Part shown: one piece after another, positions 1 through 6,830 of the stretch
How the letters are laid out: every line of letters starts with the position of its first letter
Numbering within the stretch: the stretch's first letter is position 1
Assembly (NCBI GenBank): GCA_038222915.1
Contig: JBBRHH010000305.1
Coordinates: forward strand, 1-7,294
Origin: JBBRHH01 sp038222915
Lineage (GTDB): Bacteria > Planctomycetota > Phycisphaerae > Tepidisphaerales > Tepidisphaeraceae
DNA length: 7,294 nucleotides
Reading direction: 5' to 3'
Notes under the pieces: generated by a model
Databases searched by the model: none
What the model saw: only the letters and a program-made list of their open reading frames with translations
Told to the model about the DNA's origin: nothing
Translations under genes and position numbers: made by a program

Positions 1-28
1 CGATGTCGATCCCGAGAAGATAGCCCAT
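1..28 (-). CDS. Start of a probable FGGY-family carbohydrate kinase (partial, runs off left edge)
   Basis: Only the first nine codons are in the window. Read on the minus strand from the ATG at 28-26 they give MGYLLGIDI, and the next codon begins with G. This matches the N-terminal phosphate-1 strand of the ASKHA fold as it appears in FGGY sugar kinases, for example xylulokinases beginning with a YLLGIDIGTSGTK-like segment. Those enzymes phosphorylate a sugar or polyol with ATP in the cytoplasm. A strong GGAGG ribosome binding site lies 10 nt upstream (43-39), which supports a genuine start. The 48 bp between it and the lipoprotein stop hold a hairpin that overlaps this site. Another ASKHA kinase (ROK, glycerol kinase, rhamnulokinase) or an acetate-kinase-like protein is possible, because nine residues cannot separate them. 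A real gene start is likely; the family is an inference. Confidence 0.55.
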
Positions 29-38
29 TGCGAATGTT

Positions 39-67
39 CCTCCGCGTGTGTTGAAAGGGACGCGGAG
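39..67 (-). promoter_or_regulatory. Intercistronic hairpin that sequesters the kinase ribosome binding site
   Basis: On the minus-strand transcript CUCCGCGU (67-60) pairs perfectly with ACGCGGAG (47-40) across a 12-nt loop. The second arm contains four of the five bases of the GGAGG ribosome binding site (43-39) that serves the ATG at 28. The first arm starts 9 nt after the stop codon of the lipoprotein gene (79-77), so a ribosome finishing that gene would be expected to cover or melt it. This fits translational coupling or a structure-based switch. There is no U-run after the stem, so it is not a standard intrinsic terminator. The pairing is seen in the sequence; the function is inferred. 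Confidence 0.5.
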
Positions 68-76
68 TATAGCAGG

Positions 77-373
77 CTAGTTCCCCGCGAGGTACTTGGC
101 GGGGGTCTTCACAAACTTATCGTGGCATTCCTTGCTGCAGAAGTAATAAGTCTTGCCGTTGTAGGTGTACTCCGGCGTGGTCTTATCGACATCCACATCA
201 ATGCACGCCAGATCCGCGTCGTACTTGCACACCAGGCACTCAGCATGACACGACTGCTTCCCGTTCGCCGACGGCGCAGTGGCGGCCGAATCGGTAACGC
301 CCGGACCGGCGCACCCGGCAAGCAAAACGAGCGCGCAATAAACGATCAGCACTTTCGCGAGTTGGTATTTCAT
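77..373 (-). CDS. YHS/TRASH-domain metal-binding lipoprotein
   Basis: This 98-aa protein starts with a lipoprotein signal: MKYQLAK, a hydrophobic stretch, then the lipobox LLAGC with Cys21 as the lipidated residue. A Ser/Ala/Gly-rich linker follows to about residue 40. The rest resembles a YHS or TRASH domain: CLVC (Cys46, Cys49), another Cys57, the strand-turn TYNGKTYYFCS, then CSKEC (Cys79, Cys83) followed by His84 and the typical ending HDKFVKTPAKYL. YHS/TRASH domains bind soft metals, and copper is a common ligand for domains linked to P-type ATPases and copper chaperones. The product should sit anchored in the periplasm or outer membrane. GAGGA lies 7 nt upstream of the ATG, supporting the start. 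The barrel gene ends 56 bp upstream and a kinase-like gene follows. Metal sensing, buffering or delivery is inferred; the actual metal is not visible. Confidence 0.85.
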   Translation of the reverse strand: MKYQLAKVLIVYCALVLLAGCAGPGVTDSAATAPSANGKQSCHAECLVCKYDADLACIDVDVDKTTPEYTYNGKTYYFCSKECHDKFVKTPAKYLAGN

Positions 374-429
374 ATCGGTTCCTCAAATCACCGGCCACTC
401 TCTATACGACGTAAAACCCACCGAAGTTG

Positions 430-1404
430 TTAGAACGAAAAGGAGAGTGTCACCGCCAGCTTGAACCGCACCTCTCCCTGGTTCCCGTGCAGGTCCTGCA
501 CAATCGGGAAAGACGGCGCAACCGTCAGCGCAACCAGCGGGCTGAACCGGATTCGTGCGCCAGGGGTAACGTAAAGCGTGTTGCTTCCGCTGTTCGCATC
601 CTTCGCATCTCCTTCGGTATCGCGCCCGAGGTGGACATCGTTCAACTCGCTAAACACGCTGTACTGCGGAAATGTCTTCACCGATTCGGTGATTCGATAA
701 GCGAACGCCAGCCCGACATCGAATCGATCACCGACCCGAAAATCATCATGGCGCGATCGAAATGTGTAAAAGAAGCTGGCATCCATCGTGAGGTGCGACG
801 TGAGAAATCTTGAATAGCCCAGCCCGACTAGATAGTCGAACGCGCCGGTCCCCGGCTCGTCGGTGGGACTGAGCAGACCTCCATTGGCCAGATGAACGTT
901 GTCCCGCCCGGTCGGAAATTTAACGCCCGCGACAATCGCCATATTCCCCGGCTTCCCCTGAAGAAAGCGATACTTGAGCAGCAGCGGCATATCCGTCAGC
1001 CCGGTGGGTTTCGCGTGCGAGATGGTGACCGAGTTGTCCTCTTCGCGATCGGCGCTCAGAAAATCGTGGCCAACAAAGTATCCCAGCCCGACACTCACCT
1101 GAAGATTCTCAACAATCCCATAGGCCAGTTCGCCGGTGGTAATGAACCCATGATCGAGTGCATCAAAGCCCCCGCCCTTCAAAGCCCGGCTCGTCGCGGC
1201 CGAGCGCGAAAAACTCTGAAAGTCACTGAAATCCTCGCGCAGTGAAAGTTCAAAGCTGCCCGGCTTCAAGGTTTCGCCGGAGATGGTCGCGCTCCCGCCC
1301 CCCGAAGCGCCCGGGCCATGATTTGCGAAAACGGTGGATGGAACAAAAGCGATCGTGACAAGCAGAATCGCGGCGACAAGGCCGCAGTTGGTTCGTGAAT
1401 GCAT
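430..1404 (-). CDS. Outer-membrane beta-barrel protein (putative transporter family)
   Basis: The preferred start is the ATG at 1404, because GGGAG lies 7 nt upstream; a TTG at 1446 would add 14 unlikely residues. The 324-aa product has a clear signal peptide (MHSRTNCG, hydrophobic core, VPSTVFA) with likely cleavage before Asn28. The mature protein begins NHGPGASGGG, then ISGETLKPGSFELSLRED, and continues as alternating amphipathic strands with Gly and aromatic residues. It ends in SFSF, and a C-terminal Phe is typical of barrels inserted by the BAM machinery. The length and style match proteins usually annotated as outer-membrane 'transporter' or MetA-pathway-like barrels, several of which I recall near metal-handling genes. 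There is no plug or TonB box. It lies between a Cys-rich secreted protein and a YHS lipoprotein, so a role in metal passage or efflux is plausible but unproven. The substrate is unknown. Confidence 0.75.
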   Translation of the reverse strand: MHSRTNCGLVAAILLVTIAFVPSTVFANHGPGASGGGSATISGETLKPGSFELSLREDFSDFQSFSRSAATSRALKGGGFDALDHGFITTGELAYGIVENLQVSVGLGYFVGHDFLSADREEDNSVTISHAKPTGLTDMPLLLKYRFLQGKPGNMAIVAGVKFPTGRDNVHLANGGLLSPTDEPGTGAFDYLVGLGYSRFLTSHLTMDASFFYTFRSRHDDFRVGDRFDVGLAFAYRITESVKTFPQYSVFSELNDVHLGRDTEGDAKDANSGSNTLYVTPGARIRFSPLVALTVAPSFPIVQDLHGNQGEVRFKLAVTLSFSF

Positions 1405-1440
1405 GGTCAAACTCCCAGAGAACGTGAGCGATAGACGTAA

Positions 1441-1459
1441 GCACAATCACCGATTGCGC
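1441..1459. repeat. Palindrome in the leader of the barrel gene
   Basis: The sequence GCACAATC-ACC-GATTGCGC is an inverted repeat with an 8-bp stem (one G-U/T-G pair position) and a 3-nt loop. It lies in the 86-bp gap between the Cys-rich secreted-protein gene and the barrel gene, about 37 bp before the barrel ATG. There is no T-run on the minus strand after it, so it is unlikely to be a terminator. It could be an operator for a dimeric regulator or an mRNA processing hairpin; a repeat of this size can also arise by chance. I see no convincing -35/-10 pair beside it. Confidence 0.35.
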
Positions 1460-1490
1460 ACGAACTCAAATTGAAATGAAGCAAAAGCGA

Positions 1491-1871
1491 TCAGGCCGCG
1501 ACGGGAGGAGCGCGGCCAAGGTAGGTGGCAAAATATTCAGCCGAATCAAATCCGCCCGGCCGAGGCACCGCAACACATTTCACAAACCGATGCGGCGGCG
1601 GACTCAGATCGATCGACCCCGGAACAGTCAGCCGCGCCGCAAAAAAACAAAGTGCACACCGGGCCTTCTCGCCAGGCGTCGGCAAATGCTTTTTCTGCGT
1701 CTCGGTAGCTTGCGAATAACAATGCGTGCACCGCGAATCAACGCGCTCACAAGAATCGCATTCATCAGTCCCCGGCAGCGTAAGCGCCCCCCGCTGATGC
1801 CCCGGCAAAACCACATTCAGCCACAAGGCCTGAAAAAACAGCAGAGCAAGACGTAAGGCGCGGGAGCGCAT
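1491..1871 (-). CDS. Small secreted cysteine-rich protein, DUF2946-like
   Basis: The 126-aa reading begins MRSRALRLALLFFQALW, which looks like a signal peptide or membrane anchor. The remainder contains three CxxC pairs: CDSC (Cys38, Cys41), CTHC (Cys48, Cys51) and CALC (Cys72, Cys75), plus Cys99, and it ends LGRAPPVAA. A CxxC in mid-protein followed by a Pro-rich segment and an ARAPP-like end resembles DUF2946, a poorly characterised family often found beside copper-receptor genes. The start is uncertain. The ATG at 1871 gives the best signal peptide but has no clear Shine-Dalgarno motif. The ATG at 1952 has AGGAG just upstream, but it overlaps the helicase gene by 38 bp and adds 27 basic/aromatic residues before the signal. 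Its place before a barrel and a YHS lipoprotein supports a metal-linked envelope role. Function is inferred; the DUF2946 link rests on pattern recall. Confidence 0.6.
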   Translation of the reverse strand: MRSRALRLALLFFQALWLNVVLPGHQRGALTLPGTDECDSCERVDSRCTHCYSQATETQKKHLPTPGEKARCALCFFAARLTVPGSIDLSPPPHRFVKCVAVPRPGGFDSAEYFATYLGRAPPVAA

Positions 1872-1879
1872 GGCCGGTG

Positions 1880-1907
1880 AGACTATTCGATCCAAAAAAC
1901 GTGTCAA
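1880..1907 (-). promoter_or_regulatory. Weak candidate promoter for the metal-envelope genes
   Basis: In the 43-bp gap after the helicase gene the minus strand carries a perfect TTGACA (1907-1902). After 16 nt comes TAGTCT (1885-1880), a poor match to a -10 box. Initiation there would fall almost on the ATG at 1871, giving a nearly leaderless message. No terminator hairpin separates this from the helicase gene, so readthrough is an alternative way to express the downstream genes. A chance match is quite possible. Confidence 0.25.
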
Positions 1908-1914
1908 TGACTGC

Positions 1915-4900
1915 TCAAACCATATCCTTCGTCCCCACCACCTTGATCGCATCCTTCTCCTGCTCCGTCGCCAGCGCCTCGTTCACATCCTGCAAAATCG
2001 CCTGCGTCGATCCCTCCCGATCCCGGAAATACTGCGGCGTCCACAGCCGGTGCAGCTTCCAACCCTGCCCCTCCAGTATCCCCGACCGAAATACCTCCCA
2101 CTCCACCGGGTCCTGCGCCCGGCCATACCGCGTCAGATCGCACATCACGCCAATCGTCACTTCCTCTGCCCGATGCGGATGCTGCAACGCCAGGTCAATG
2201 CAGAACCCATCATTCCCCCACGGCACTTCACTCCCCACGTTGTGCGCCGTCGCCAAGGTGTCGGCTAGCGCCGTGGAAAACGCCGACGGAAATTCCGTCA
2301 CCCGCCGTTGCACCGCCGCCTTCACTTCCTGCTCCGGCTCCGACTCGGCCGCATGCGCCACCTCATACCCCTGCGCAATCTGCTCGGCATAACACAAATA
2401 GCTGAACAGCAGCCACCCGCCGCCCGGAGTTTCATTCGGCGGAACAGGCGGCAACGCGCGATACACGCTCGCCGGAATCGATGTCACCAGATGCACCTCT
2501 TCACGCGCCCGCGTCACCAATACATTCAGGCGCCGTCCGCCACCCGCGCGCCCCAACGGCCCAAACCGCCGGTAAAACCGCCCGGCCGGATCAGGCCCGT
2601 ACGTCGTGGAAATGATCATGTGATCGCGCTCATCCCCCTGCACGTTCTCAAGGTTCTTTATGAACAGCCCCTCAAACGAAGCCGGCCCACGCCGCACCCG
2701 CGCATCGGCCAGCCGCTGACGAAAGTCCCCATCCTCTCCCGCCAGCAATTCAAGCCGCTCCACAATCAAATCGCGCTGTTGCAGATTAAAGCAAGCAATA
2801 CCAATCGACGGCGGCTTCGCCCGCTTCAACAAATCCTGCACGATCTGCGCCACCCGATCCGCCTCCGCCGGATTGCTCCGCTTGTCATATGTTCCGCCCA
2901 CGTTGTAAACCGTCATCGGCGCATACCGGCTGCGATTGGCCGGATGTCCCGGAATCGGCTGCAGCCGCGAGTTGTAAAACTGCTGGTTGCTGAACTGAAT
3001 CAGATCCGCATTCCGCGATCGATAGTGAACATCCAGATAGCATTGCTCGACGCCCAGGTTCAGCGCCGCGCCCAGCAGGTCTTCAATCTCTCCCTGCTGC
3101 GATTCGAAAAGCTGATCGTCGCTTTCAATCTCATCCTCCTCGCTCGCCACCAGCGCCGATTCAAAAAACCGCGTCGGCGGCAGTTGCTTCGGATCACCCG
3201 CGATCACCACCCGCTTCGCCCGAAGCAGCACCGGCAGCGCCTCCTCTAACCGGCACTGCGACGCCTCATCAAAAACCACCACATCAAACAGCGGCAACCG
3301 CGGAAAGAGCTGCGCCACCGTCTCCGGGCTCGCCATCCAGACTGGCCGAAGATCAAACAGCGGATCGCCCCCTTCCACCTGCTGGCCAACCGCAATCACC
3401 TGCCGCAGCCGCATCGCATTCTGCCCGCGCGAGGTCAGCCGCCGCCGCAGGTCCGCGCCCGCGCTGTTGAGCCGCGACCCCGTGCTCGCCAGCACCCGTT
3501 CCTTCTGCCGAGAAATCCAACGATGCAGGATCGCATCCCGCACAAGTGTTTTCTTCTGTTGCTCCAGGCCACGATAGCGATTAAATGCAGTCTTCAACCG
3601 CTGCCCATCCACCTTCTGCAACCCGGGATCCTGCTTCAATCGCCGGCCAATTTCCAGCGCCAGCGAAGATTTCCGCAAAACCATCAGCCCCGCCTCCGGC
3701 CCAACACTCTCACTCAAAAGCGGCGCGACCGCGCTAGCCAATCCACCCGGCATCGCTTCCAGCGAATCCGAGATCCGCAGCACACCCTCCAGCGAATTCA
3801 CCTGCTCGCGCAGCGATTGAAACGTCTCGCCAAGCAATCCATTGCCTCGCGCAGAAGCCGCACGTGCCTCCACCCACTCGGGATTGAACAGCCCCGTAGA
3901 GTGCAAAGTCTGAAAAAGACTCGTAAGCGACCGAGCCCGCGCCACAGACTTCTTCAACCCCTCAAACAGCAACGGCACAGCCGACGGATCAATCAACGCC
4001 TTCCGTAGCGGTTCCACAATCGAAACAAGCTCCGGCCGATCATGCGCCGCAATCAGCAGATCAAACAGCGCAGTATGCTGACTCAACATAGAGCTCAGCA
4101 ACTCATCACCCTCCAGCGAAGCCCCGGCCGGTTTCTGAATCAAATCCCCAACCACAGTTTGCAAAAGCAGCCGCGCCCGCAACCCATCCAGAAACACCTT
4201 CAGCCGCCCGGCATTCGCCGCATTGAGCGACACCCCATACGGCGTCATCGCCGCTAGCGCCTGCGACTTGCGTTTGAAAAACACAAACCCATACCACTTC
4301 GACGCAATTTCAATGTACTGCTCCAGCGCCGCCAACTGATGATTGATCTGTAGAAGCGCCGGCGTCTGCGCCCGAATCACCAACGACAGTTCCGCATCCA
4401 GCCCGCCGCCGCGCAACGTCTGCATGAGCGGCGCAACCGCGGTTAACTTCTGCCGCTCCGCGCGCACCCGCGCAATCTCAACCCCCGCCCACTTCGCCAA
4501 AATCGCCGGATCGCAATCCTGAACCACCTGCGCGATGGTCCCCGCAAATTCCGCCCGAGCATTCGCCTGCACCATCAAATCCGGCAAAGCCGAAAACGCC
4601 GGAATCGCCGCATCGGCCGTCTCATCCGCCGCCTTCGCCGCGCTCACACACCCGTCGGCCGCCGTCCGCACGTTCTCCATCGGCGTCGCCAGAAAATCAC
4701 CCAGGCCAATCCCCGCCGCCTCCCGCCAGGGATTCTTCGGATACCCCACCGTAATCCCGCGCTCCAACACCTCCAGGATCGGCCGCACCTGCGCCTCCAG
4801 CACCTGCGGCGAAATCTCCGCCAGAAGCGCCTCCTTGAAATCCACCTGCTGCGAAGGGAGCGAAAGCCACTGCCCCATCAACTCATGAAACGAAGCCCCC

Positions 4901-6360
4901 GCCCCATCCCGCCGAAACATCAGCGCACCGTGATATTCCAGCAACTCCGCATGCAACCGCTCCAACTCCGCATCGGTCTCGCCCAACCGCGCCTCGGCCG
5001 AAGCCTCACTGCGCACATCCGTCAGCCCATCCAGTTGCTCATGAATCGATTTGTATAACTCGCGCTGATCCCGCTGCGGATCATGCACAATCGCGCACAA
5101 CCGCCCCAGCCCCAGAGACTCCAGCCGATTGACGACGACATCCAGCGCCGTCCGCTTATCGCACACCAGCAGCACCCGCTCCCCGCGCGCCAGGTGGTCA
5201 CCGATGATGTTGGTAATCGTCTGGCTCTTCCCCGTCCCCGGCGGCCCATGAATCACCAACCCCGGCGCAGTCCGCGCGAGTTTCACCGCCCGCGTCTGAC
5301 AAGGGTCGGCCGCGCTCACCAGCCGCTGCTGCGTAATTTCCGTCGCCTCAAGCTGCACCGGCGCAGCCGCAGCTTCGACCGGCTTCACCTCCTCCGTCGC
5401 AATCAACGTCGCATCCCGCCGAATAAAACTCTCCAGCGGCCCCGCAACATCCTGCCCCTCCAGCAACGTCTGCGTATCGCGCAAAAGTCCCTGATTCGTC
5501 GTCGGAAACAGTCCAACAATCGCGGCCGGCAAAATCGTCGGCCTCGCATCCGGATCATCCGCCCGCGGCGCGGCCTGCAGTTTCAGCGCCGCAAACGAAT
5601 CCGGTTCCACATTCAAAAACTCCGGCACCGGCATCTGCAAAAGTTCGCTGATCCGCCGCACAATCGCCCCGATCTCCTTCCACGGGTCCTCTCCCGCCTC
5701 ATCTGAAAACAACTCCGACGACGTCTGCCCCGTCTGCCGCTCCAGCCACGAAAGCAGCGCAATATTCGGCACCACCAGATCCGCCCCCTCCCCCTTGCAC
5801 TCCAGCAAAATCGAAGGCGAAGGCCCGGCCTTCAGCGTCAGATTCACCGACACAAAAGCCAGCGGCGCAAGAATCCGCCGCGAAACCCCGCGCTGCAACC
5901 CCGACTTCCCCGGCGGAAGACTCAACAGCGGAAACCCCACATGCAGCACATGAACCCCTGTATCGTTCTCATACGTCCGCGCATCTTCTGCAATCGTCCG
6001 CACCTTCGACAAGATCGACTGCTGCTCCGCCCACGCCTGCTGCGCCGCCCGCTCCTGCGGCGAAATCGGCTCCTCCACCGGCGTCTCCTCTCCCTCCCCA
6101 TGCGAATCCAACACCCGCTTGGCCGAAGACTTCCGCCGAGGCGGCATGGCGACCTTCGACGTCACCTTGAAACAACGTTCCTCCCCCAGCAGCGCGCGAA
6201 ACGCCTCCTCCGATGACAAATCCTGCAACTTGGCCAGATGCGTAAAATCAAACCGCTGCCGACTGGAATGCGGCCGGCAGTTCAAGGCCGGCCCATTGAT
6301 CAGCGCAGCAAAAAGCCGATCCAGCATCTTCGATAAAACTTTGTTCCCAGTAGCGGCCAT
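1915..6360 (-). CDS. DUF4011-like / SF1 helicase with C-terminal Vsr/MTES_1575-type nuclease-like domain (HheA-like defence candidate)
   Basis: The chosen start is the ATG at 6360, preceded by AGGAG; the frame extends upstream to a TTG at 6468 but without support. The product has 1481 residues. About residues 110-215 (coiled start, then HVGFPLLSL, RRILAPLAFVSVNL and PNIALLSWL) resemble the DUF4011 region of large COG1112-type proteins. The helicase core is split: Walker A GPPGTGKS at 372-379 and motif Ia near 399, then some 630 mostly helical residues, then Walker B FDEAS (DEAS 1031-1034), GDPKQLPP 1055-1062, HYRSR 1112-1116, NVQGDERD 1239-1246 and NVLVTRAR 1279-1286. These are intact SF1 motifs, so ATPase/translocase activity is likely. 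Residues about 1354-1464 resemble the restriction-endonuclease-fold domain REase_MTES_1575, with FCIDLAL (Asp1389), VMCD (1405-1408) and GQGWKLHRLW ending in FRD. The usual Glu before CysAsp is Met1406 here. Domain order matches the antiphage protein HheA (DUF4011-helicase-Vsr). Cytoplasmic action on foreign nucleic acid is inferred. An XRE regulator lies 123 bp upstream. Confidence 0.85.
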   Translation of the reverse strand: MAATGNKVLSKMLDRLFAALINGPALNCRPHSSRQRFDFTHLAKLQDLSSEEAFRALLGEERCFKVTSKVAMPPRRKSSAKRVLDSHGEGEETPVEEPISPQERAAQQAWAEQQSILSKVRTIAEDARTYENDTGVHVLHVGFPLLSLPPGKSGLQRGVSRRILAPLAFVSVNLTLKAGPSPSILLECKGEGADLVVPNIALLSWLERQTGQTSSELFSDEAGEDPWKEIGAIVRRISELLQMPVPEFLNVEPDSFAALKLQAAPRADDPDARPTILPAAIVGLFPTTNQGLLRDTQTLLEGQDVAGPLESFIRRDATLIATEEVKPVEAAAAPVQLEATEITQQRLVSAADPCQTRAVKLARTAPGLVIHGPPGTGKSQTITNIIGDHLARGERVLLVCDKRTALDVVVNRLESLGLGRLCAIVHDPQRDQRELYKSIHEQLDGLTDVRSEASAEARLGETDAELERLHAELLEYHGALMFRRDGAGASFHELMGQWLSLPSQQVDFKEALLAEISPQVLEAQVRPILEVLERGITVGYPKNPWREAAGIGLGDFLATPMENVRTAADGCVSAAKAADETADAAIPAFSALPDLMVQANARAEFAGTIAQVVQDCDPAILAKWAGVEIARVRAERQKLTAVAPLMQTLRGGGLDAELSLVIRAQTPALLQINHQLAALEQYIEIASKWYGFVFFKRKSQALAAMTPYGVSLNAANAGRLKVFLDGLRARLLLQTVVGDLIQKPAGASLEGDELLSSMLSQHTALFDLLIAAHDRPELVSIVEPLRKALIDPSAVPLLFEGLKKSVARARSLTSLFQTLHSTGLFNPEWVEARAASARGNGLLGETFQSLREQVNSLEGVLRISDSLEAMPGGLASAVAPLLSESVGPEAGLMVLRKSSLALEIGRRLKQDPGLQKVDGQRLKTAFNRYRGLEQQKKTLVRDAILHRWISRQKERVLASTGSRLNSAGADLRRRLTSRGQNAMRLRQVIAVGQQVEGGDPLFDLRPVWMASPETVAQLFPRLPLFDVVVFDEASQCRLEEALPVLLRAKRVVIAGDPKQLPPTRFFESALVASEEDEIESDDQLFESQQGEIEDLLGAALNLGVEQCYLDVHYRSRNADLIQFSNQQFYNSRLQPIPGHPANRSRYAPMTVYNVGGTYDKRSNPAEADRVAQIVQDLLKRAKPPSIGIACFNLQQRDLIVERLELLAGEDGDFRQRLADARVRRGPASFEGLFIKNLENVQGDERDHMIISTTYGPDPAGRFYRRFGPLGRAGGGRRLNVLVTRAREEVHLVTSIPASVYRALPPVPPNETPGGGWLLFSYLCYAEQIAQGYEVAHAAESEPEQEVKAAVQRRVTEFPSAFSTALADTLATAHNVGSEVPWGNDGFCIDLALQHPHRAEEVTIGVMCDLTRYGRAQDPVEWEVFRSGILEGQGWKLHRLWTPQYFRDREGSTQAILQDVNEALATEQEKDAIKVVGTKDMV

Positions 6361-6400
6361 GAAAATTCTGCTCCTGCAAAAGGCCGGTGAAGCAGCGGAG

Positions 6401-6429
6401 ATAATAACGGGGATTCGCAGCGCGCGCAA
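6401..6429 (-). promoter_or_regulatory. Candidate promoter for the helicase gene
   Basis: Within the 123-bp gap between the regulator stop and the helicase ATG, the minus strand has TATTAT (6406-6401, five of six -10 consensus bases). A weak -35, TTGCGC (6429-6424), lies 17 nt upstream of it. Initiation would give a leader of roughly 35 nt that includes the AGGAG ribosome binding site. The gap is much longer than the 11-bp gap upstream of the regulator, which fits separate control of the large gene. The -35 match is poor, so the call is tentative. Confidence 0.35.
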
Positions 6430-6483
6430 ATGGCAAGCATGCGGCGAACTAACCAACTGCACGGACAAAGCGGATCAGGAATG

Positions 6484-6819
6484 TTATGAACGCGCCATTT
6501 TCCGCGATGAAGCAATTGCACTATCAGCCTCTCGAAGCATTTGCATGGCCAATTTCTGAATCTTCGTGGTTTCCTTATTCGGAGATTTCGGCGGATTCGC
6601 CGCCAGTAGAATCACACCAAGTGGCTTGCGAACTAGTTGTTCGATGAGTTCAAGGTGCTCCAGCGTGAACGAACGCTCGCCGCTTCGTACGCGGCTGATA
6701 AACGTCGGCGAAACCTCCAGCGCCTCGGAAAGCTGATCCTGTGTCTTGCCAAGCGATCCGAGTAGATACTCGACAAGCTGAGCAGATAATTCGGATGATA
6801 CTTGCCTGCGGACGTGCAT
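6484..6819 (-). CDS. XRE-family helix-turn-helix transcriptional regulator
   Basis: This 111-aa protein has a Cro/C1-type helix-turn-helix at about residues 23-60: GKTQDQLSEALEVS (positioning helix and turn), TFISRVRSGERS (recognition helix), then FTLEHLELIEQLV. The short N-terminal helix and a lysine-rich C-terminal tail of about 35 residues complete it; the tail may mediate dimerisation. No metal-binding or peptidase domain is present. The ATG at 6819 has AAGAGG 5 nt upstream, which overlaps the gap after the 88-aa gene, so the two genes are likely cotranscribed. It precedes a defence-like helicase gene, and small XRE proteins commonly repress their own operon and neighbouring defence genes. 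The inverted repeat at 7157-7173 is a possible binding site. An antitoxin role is possible but no toxin partner is recognisable. Confidence 0.85.
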   Translation of the reverse strand: MHVRRQVSSELSAQLVEYLLGSLGKTQDQLSEALEVSPTFISRVRSGERSFTLEHLELIEQLVRKPLGVILLAANPPKSPNKETTKIQKLAMQMLREADSAIASSRKMARS

Positions 6820-6830
6820 TGTGTCCTCTT

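Noticed and set aside
83..104. CCCCGC / GCGGGG hairpin at the end of the lipoprotein gene as a terminator
   Set aside because: The 6-bp stem lies within the coding sequence and has no T-run after it on the minus strand.
892..1245. Plus-strand open frame opposite the barrel gene
   Set aside because: It has no recognisable domain and overlaps completely a gene with signal peptide, barrel pattern and ribosome binding site.
2308..3249. Long plus-strand open frame of 313 codons opposite the helicase
   Set aside because: Its translation is dominated by Arg, His, Pro and Leu with no motif, as expected from the antisense of a GC-rich gene. The minus-strand helicase motifs fully explain the region.
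5083..5706. Plus-strand open frame of 207 codons opposite the Walker A region
   Set aside because: It is Arg/Pro-rich, low-complexity antisense translation of a conserved ATPase segment, with no credible start signal.
6361..6468. Extension of the helicase by 36 residues to a TTG start
   Set aside because: The extension has no Shine-Dalgarno motif and would cover the candidate promoter, whereas the ATG at 6360 follows AGGAG.
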